A DNA stretch of 64,000 nt, taken from assembly GCA_015680685.1 (NCBI GenBank), contig MNCI01016482.1:356959-420958 (forward strand). The letters run 5' to 3'. This stretch comes from Gnetum montanum. Its lineage: Eukaryota > Streptophyta > Gnetopsida > Gnetales > Gnetaceae. Numbering within the stretch: position 1 is the first letter of the stretch; every line of letters starts with the position of its first letter. Below, piece by piece: positions 57,901 through 64,000 of the stretch. The notes beneath the pieces were generated by a model. The model was not told the DNA's origin, did not search any database, and worked only from the letters and a program-made list of their open reading frames with translations. The position numbers were made by a program, and so were the translations under genes.

Positions 57901-58189
57901 CCAAAGAATCACAAGTTCAAAGATGCTTGTATGCAACAACCATGAATCAAGATGGCACCTAGTGGCAGGCTACTGCCTCTGGTAGAAGCACTTTATGCAT
58001 GGAACCATTTGAGGGCCTTGTATGTGCCTATATGGAAAGCATGGATAATTTGGAAAAGGTCCATCAACAAGTCTCTACTATTGATGACAGTGATGATTGG
58101 GGAAATTTATAGATCCCTGAAAGCTTTAGACAGGAGCCCTTGGAACTGAAAACCTTACTGGCCAATCTATAATATGCATTCTTTCAGAA

Positions 58190-58990
58190 TAGCAAGTCGG
58201 TAATCATCAATGCCACTCTTGCTACTAAGCAAAAGAAGAAATTTCTGAAAATGGTAAACAAATGGATGGCTGCTTTTAGATGGTCATATCATGAATTGAC
58301 GGGAGTTGAACCTAGGGTATGCCAACATTGGATCTATATTGACTCCTCCATGAAGCTACAACAACAACCAAAAATACGGTTGAACCATAAACTAAAGCAA
58401 GTTATCAAGGAGGAAATTGATCAATTGTTGAAAGTGGGGTTCATCTATTCCATTGTAGATATCGAATGGATTAGCCCACTCATTATTGTGCCAAAGAAGG
58501 GCGGAAAATGGAGGGCCTATATAGATTTTTGACTACTAAACATGGCAACCTTCAAGGATCACTTCCCACTTCCATTTGTGGATCAAGTGTTAGATACCAT
58601 TGTGGGGTATTGTTACTATAGCTTTTTGGAAGGTTATAGTGGTTATAACCAAATCCAAATCATGCCCAAAGATCAGGCCAAAACAACATTCACAAGTCCC
58701 TAGGGGACTTTCGTGTATAAGAAGATGTCCTTTGGCCTATGCAGTGCACCTATAACCTTCCAATGCCTTGTCCTCAGTATCTTTTAGCAATAGTTTGGCA
58801 ATGGGGTAGAAGTCTTCATGGATGACTTCTCTACCTATGAAGCAACATTTGAACAAGCCTTGGACTACCTTGAGAAATTTCTAAAAAGATGTGTGGAAAC
58901 TAATTTATTGCTCAACTAGCAGAAGAGCCACTTGATGGTCCAAGAGGGCATTGGTCTAGGGCATTGCATTTCATAAGCATGGATTGGTGT
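58190..58990 (+). pseudogene. Element D reverse transcriptase
   Basis: Order: MAAFRWSYHELTGVEPRVCQ, IDQLLKVGFIYSI, LIIVPKKGGKWRAYIDF (stop), DHFPLPFVDQVLDT, YSFLEGYSGYNQIQ, CSAPITFQCL and VEVFMDDFSTYEATFEQALD. The FMDD box is intact, but the usual first catalytic Asp (FLDGYSGY) is Glu (FLEGYSGY). Several stops are present. Confidence 0.82.
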
Positions 58991-59049
58991 AGATCTTGAA
59001 GGAATCAGAGTCATCCAAGGAATCACCAATTAACCAATTACTAGAAAAT

Positions 59050-59610
59050 ATGTTTAGTTGTTCCTTAGCCACAATGGTTATCACTGATGCTTCATTGAAA
59101 ATTTCTCGAAGATCACCAAGCTATTGGTGAAACTCACAAAGAAAGACACTCCATTTTTCTAGACCAGGGAATGCCAATCCACATTCCAAATGCTCAAATA
59201 GAAACTCATAGAAACTCCAATTCTATGGGCACTTGACTGGTCCAAGACTTTTCATATCATGATGGATGTGTCTAATTATGCATTGGGAGTCATGCTTATA
59301 TGGTTGGATGACTAGAGACTCTTATATTATATCCACTATGCAAGTCAAAGCATTGTGAGTGCTCAGCTCAACTACACCACCACTAAAAAGGAATTAATGG
59401 TGATGGTGTTCAACTTGGAAAAATTTTGACACTATGTTCTTGGGTACAAAGTGTTTGTACATACTGACCACAGTGCCATCCGGTTCTTGATGAACAAACC
59501 AACGATGAGTCCTCATATCATATGGTGGCTTGTGATCCTTTAGAAATTTGACCTTACTATGGTAGATAGGAAGGGAACTAAGAATGTGGTGGCTAACCAC
59601 TTATCTTAGT
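59050..59610 (+). pseudogene. Element D RNase H
   Basis: FHIMMDVSNYALGVMLIWLD (first Asp), SAQLNYTTTKKELMVMVFNL (Glu), YKVFVHTDHSAIRFLMNKPT (Asp) and GTKNVVANHLS fit the gypsy-type RNase H. The last motif has Asn-His in place of the usual Ala-Asp-His/Ala. Confidence 0.8.
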
Positions 59611-59789
59611 TATGATGGGATGACATAAAGGAGGAGGAGCCACTCTCCGATCAATTTCCAAACAAACTCCTCTTTGTTGGAGTAATTGATAAGGAGATGC
59701 CTATAGGATCAACTTGGTTCAACAACATCTTTACCTATCTCTCAACACAAGAATTACCAAAAGAGTGGGATCATCAGAAGAAGCAGTAG

Positions 59790-60963
59790 TTTCTTCAAAA
59801 GGCCAAGCACTTCATGGAAATCAACAAAAAACTTTACAAGGTATGTGTGGATGGCTTGGTTAGATGGTGTGTCCTTGATGTGGGTACACTGCACGTCCTC
59901 CAGGATGCTCAGAAGGATCCTTGTGGCGGCCACTATGTTGGATGATGCATGAACACTAATATCCTACTTGCAGGATATTACTGGCCCACACTCTTTAGAG
60001 ATGCACAATGGTTCACCTACTCCTATGAACGATGTTAGAGTGATGGTGGGATGACCACATGAATGGAGGGACTCCAATAGTGGATCCAACCACTGGAACC
60101 CTTTAACATTTGGGGCATCGACTTCATGGGTCCCATCACACCCATGTCCAATAGAAAGATGTATATCATCATCACTATAGACTACTGTAATAAGTGGGCA
60201 GAGGTGGCAGCCATCACTGACTATTCCTCAAACACAATCACATGATTTGTCCAACAATAAATCGTAAACAGATTTGGAATGCTACGTGTACTTAGTTTAG
60301 ACAATGGAACTCATTTCACGGGCTCTACTTTTCATAAACTTATGCAACACTTGGGGGTCGAACATAAATTTACAACACCTTATCATCCCCAAGCCAATAG
60401 GCAAGCTGAAGTCACAAATAGGGAGATTACAAAGATCCTAACTAGGACCATTAGCAAATATAGGAGAAATTGGAGCAAAAAACTTAACGATGCCCTCTGG
60501 GCCTATCGCTCCACATGGAAACTTCCTATTGGCTACTCTTCTTACGAGTTAGTGTATGGAAAACTACTGAAGCTTCTAGTTTAGGCAGAACTCCAAACAC
60601 TATCTACTACCAGTGACTTGGGTCTTGACTTATCACTAGCACAATGAGAATGACTCATCAACTTGAATGTGCTAGATGAGAATTGACTAGTAGCCCTATC
60701 ATCAAATGAGATACACAAGGCCTATCATCAAAAATGTCATGATCTTAGGATTTGAAAGGTAAAATTTCAATGAGGAGATAAGGTACTCTACTAGAACCCC
60801 ACACATGTACCTCAATGTACTAAGTTTCAAACACTCTGGGAGGGACCTTATATTATTTCTAAAACCTCTCCATCCAGGGCCTTTCTTATACACAAACCTA
60901 AGGATCCCATGAAAACACAGTTAGTTAATACGCAACAATTAAAACCCTTCCACGAACTCCAAT
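59790..60963 (+). pseudogene. Element D integrase
   Basis: The zinc-binding region reads DAQKDPCGGHYVG and GYYWPTLFRDAQ. Core motifs are NIWGIDFMGPITPMS (Asp), VLSLDNGTHF (Asp) and HPQANRQAEVTNREI (Glu), with ALWAYRSTWKLPIGYSSYEL after it. The tail near 60790-60960 includes LWEGPYIISKTSPSRAFLIH. There are about a dozen stops. The longest open part is 60279-60584. Confidence 0.85.
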
Positions 60964-63050
60964 GAACCAATGCCATTACCCTCTCATCACACAGCCAACC
61001 TCGTTCCATTTTTCAAATCTCCTCCTCTCAAGTTAGTCATGGGGGAGATCACCTTCCATGCTAACCAATTCTACTGGCTCCTTAGTTGTTTTTGCAAGCT
61101 TTTGTTTTACACCTTTTTGTTTTATAACATCATTCATACATTTTCCATTCTTTCTTACTTTTTCTTTCTTTCATTATTTACTTATTTACTTATCTATTTA
61201 TTTGTTTATTTTTTATGTATATGTATGTATGTGCTTGTTTTTGGATTGTTTTATACTTTTCATTAATAAGTCGTCTTATTGTCACAGGATGTACTGGTGT
61301 GGTTGTTTCTCTTTGTGATGGGTTGCATGATATGGTCCACCTATTATATCTAGCTCCTACCTTCACATTGTTGTTCTAGGAAGTCATGTTGAACTCTCAA
61401 TTCATGTAATAGGTAGTGAGTCCATGTCATCCATCCATCCATCCATTCCATGGTTTTCCTCATTTTGAAAACATGCAATCCCTTTCAATTAAAAACAACT
61501 TTAATTAATTCATGACTTGTGTAGTTTTTAGACTTGAGAAAGATCTAATGGTTGAATAGGGTGTGAATTTAAGGGAAATGCAACATTCTTCATACTTTTC
61601 TATTCCCTTTCGTGCGAGTATGTGTCCTCACAGACTTCTTACCACTCCATATCCTCTCGTAATTGAAAGTTACATGGAAATTTGTCCTTGCATGGTGTGG
61701 TCCTCATTACTCAAAAAAATGATGAGGATTCAAAGCACACCCATTGGATCAAATGCATGCATAAATGCATGGGTCTTTGCATGGTGTGGTTCTCGTAGAA
61801 AGAAAAACACATGGGAATTCAAAGCACACCCCTTACACTGCCTCTAACAGGCTACAAGCACTAGTTATGGAACTTGCTTTGTCCCCTCTAACTCAGCCCC
61901 TTTTTCACTTCCTCTCACTCACTCATGTTGGAGTGGTGGTTGTTTGTGGGAGCATTCTTGTGCCCCAAGGGGATAAACTAGTCTTTGAATGTTGATGCGA
62001 TGTCACTGAATGTGATTGGTTTTGGGTCTAGACTAAGGATGGATCCTACTGGGTCACTTAATTACACACTTCATAAGGGATTTCATGTGAACAACATTAG
62101 GAATTCCATCTCACTCCCTATTCTCTTCATCATTTTCTTCTCATTATTCACCGCACTATCAATTCTATGTCTTGAATGTCTATAGTTCTCTACTAGAACT
62201 TCTAATTCTTCAGCTGGTTTTCATGGATTTGGGTATTAACTCGTAGTCACCATTAATTAACTATGGGGCCCATGGACTCCTGTGTTATGATATGCAAGGG
62301 TTACTAAGGCTACCACTTGCTATGGGGAGGACCCACTTTCATATCCCTTGGTTCCATTTGTTAATCCCCTATCCTCTTGATAGGGTTGGTTGATCATTTC
62401 TATGCTAACCATTGCAGAGTCAGTCATTTGTAAAGTTCCATACTATGATATTATCCTCACTTTGACTCTTCTTTTAGCTACAATTTTCCTTCCTCTTTCA
62501 CTCATATTGTTCTATGGTCTCTATGACTTCGAATCACCCCCATGATTGTGCTCCAATTCACACCTTTGGACTTTTTCTTTCATGGTCAACGTAGGTCAAC
62601 CTTCACAGCAACTGCATCAACTAGTCCCCGTATATGTGTCCACCTGCATTTACACAGCCTTGTTTACTCAACCTCGTCAATGCATGGCAAAAATACTATA
62701 TATACTGTCATTGTGCCTTTGGAATTTTTCCATTTGTCCATAATGCTAGGCGAGTTTTTCTATTTCTATACGCCAACACTTCTTTTGAAGCCCAAAACGT
62801 TTCTACCACGTGTCCCAATCCAACCATTCTTTCAACCCTTTTGCAACCGGAGGTATGCTCTTCATCATGGGGAGGGGGGTGAGGTCTATAATTATTATAA
62901 TTATCAAAGACTTAACACCTCTTAGGGGATAGACAAGGAAAAACAAAAGTAACACTATAAATTGCAACTCATGTCTTATTGTTTTCTCTAACCCCTCAAC
63001 TGTACTCCAAGGAACCTAATAAGATGCACATGCCATTGTCATAGCTTGGT
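60964..63050 (+). other. Element D 3' noncoding region
   Basis: A TCATGGGGGAGATCACC purine tract at about 61037 follows pol. A T-rich stretch (61080-61270), a short CATC microsatellite (near 61428-61445) and the conserved GGGGAGGACCCA (62322-62333) follow. Segments near 61780-61860 match 46850-46980 of element C. No protein domain was recognised. Confidence 0.6.
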
Positions 63051-63319
63051 CAAAATGAGAAGGTGTATGATTGTCATTTTAAGAAATTTATACATATTTT
63101 AATTCATGGTTATGTGGTGCTTGCGGATGGCACCCAAATCAAGGAATCCAAGGGGAGAAGGACCATCCCAACCCAAGGACAAGTGATTGAGAACGGGAAG
63201 AGGAGGAGGCACACAACCTCCAGAGCACACGAAGGGCTCACACACAACTAGCCCCCTCCACAAAGAACTTAATGTGGAATCTGTTCATCAAATTCTTGAA
63301 GAGGATGTCCCCAGCGAAT

Positions 63320-63891
63320 AATCGCGAAGGGACAAGACTTCGGTGGTAGTGCCACGGTTGGAGGTTACCCTGATCCAGGCCTGTATTGATGTAATTAAGC
63401 CGAGGGAACTACAACGAATAGTCCTTCAAGAGTTGAACTTCAAACCATTTCTAGAGAATGCGCCAAAAGAGGTCAAAACACAATTGCAAAATTTCCCTAT
63501 TTGGCCAATCATCACATCCAATGGTGAATGGTACCTAGGAGAAACTTACCTCTTTTGAATGAATTGGCAACTAGGGTCCAAAGTAAGAATCAAAGGCATT
63601 CATGTCTCTTACCTTGCCAAAGCAATTGCACAAGCTCTGGGATTGCTAGAGACCGAAGCTGATGTGGCAGAGATCCCCAAACAAGCAGACACTGAGGTAA
63701 AAGGAGAGTGGATCAGGCAATGCTATGGGGTAGAATGCAAGAAGTTTGGCACCTTAACCACCATAGAGAGGGTTTATTCAAAAATTGCATCTTACCACAT
63801 GAATCCAATGGTAATACCCAACAAGATCACTTCCTTCTCTACTTGTGCATGTGTCGCTCTAAGTAGAAATTTCTCCATCAACCTTCCATAG
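63320..63891 (+). pseudogene. Element D extra 3' reading frame, unknown function
   Basis: After a stop at 63319 one frame runs to 63891 with a single stop at 63556-63558. It reads VVVPRLEVTLIQACIDVIKP, LQNFPIWPIITSNGEWYLGE, then MNWQLGSKVRIKGIHVSYLA and GEWIRQCYGVECKKFGTLTT. The GEWYLGETY block recurs in element A near 14190 as REWYLGETY. I do not recognise the family. It lies between pol and the expected 3' LTR, where some plant retrotransposons carry accessory frames. Confidence 0.55.
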
Positions 63892-64000
63892 TTTCTTTTC
63901 TTGGAGATTGAAAAAAGATTTGCTAAAAATGAACGTGGAAGATGAGCTTTACCCTTTCCTTGCCTAATCAGAAAATTGTGCAAACAGGCAGGGATAGCAC

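Larger units (their letters stand above)
53809..64000 (+). mobile_element. Element D: Athila-like element with full pol domain set, 3' LTR beyond window
   Basis: The 5' LTR (53809-54700), primer site (54702-54719), gag (about 54945-57000), protease (57400-57900), RT (58190-58990), RNase H (59050-59610) and integrase (59790-60963) are followed by a 3' noncoding region and an extra reading frame (63320-63891). It is the most complete of the Athila-like copies but is broken by many stops. It is the natural reference for A, C, E and H. Confidence 0.88.

Noticed and set aside
53809-64000. Element D as an intact, active retrotransposon
   Set aside because: All domains carry stops, the first RT catalytic Asp is Glu and the primer site is decayed.

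Overview
This window looks like intergenic DNA from a large, repeat-rich plant nuclear genome. It is AT-rich by eye and contains no complete host gene, rRNA or true tRNA. Almost every base that can be assigned belongs to retrotransposons, mostly Ty3/gypsy, many nested in each other and riddled with transition-type nonsense mutations. The depth and age of the nesting would suit a gymnosperm or another giant plant genome, but that is inference.

Layout, using local names. H (1-6473, minus) is a degraded Athila-like Ty3/gypsy element cut by the window start. 7120-8115 and 18000-18785 are two inverted copies of one old repeat, the first with a tRNA-derived SINE inserted. A (8207-15517) is a gag-only, non-autonomous relative of H with two 933-bp LTRs. 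15535-17850 holds LINE fragments in inverted orientation. E (18956-20795, resuming at 37538-about 41165) is another Athila-like element, interrupted inside gag by T (20796-37537). F (about 41265-42385 and 48984-about 50150) is the 3' part of a chromovirus, interrupted by C (42386-48983), a second gag-only element. G (about 51600-52390) is an LTR remnant with a 46-bp tandem repeat. 52790-53330 is a Ty1/copia RNase H remnant. D (53809 to beyond 64000) is an Athila-like element with gag, protease, RT, RNase H and integrase plus an extra 3' reading frame.

The most notable object is T, a 16.7-kb Tat/Ogre-like element. It has 5-bp target duplications (GTTAC), a gag-protease frame, and a pol with gypsy plus archaeal-type RNase H and integrase. 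Its LTRs are loaded with the palindrome GCGTATACGC. Between protease and RT lies a cassette of about 4.5 kb on the opposite strand that reads as a complete seven-exon gene: a TATA box, an ATG, six GT-AG introns all in matching phase, and 2880 nt of coding sequence (959 codons plus stop). Ten in-frame stops have since appeared. Exon 2 resembles an FCP1/HAD-type phosphatase fold. Because the gene is antisense to the element's genomic RNA, its introns would survive retrotransposition. I regard this as a cargo gene or antisense accessory gene of the element.

The Athila-like elements A, C, D, E, G and H share TGATG...CATCA LTR ends and a primer site resembling the tRNA-Asp complement. A, C and D also share conserved 3' noncoding blocks, which suggests that gag-only A and C were mobilised by relatives such as D.
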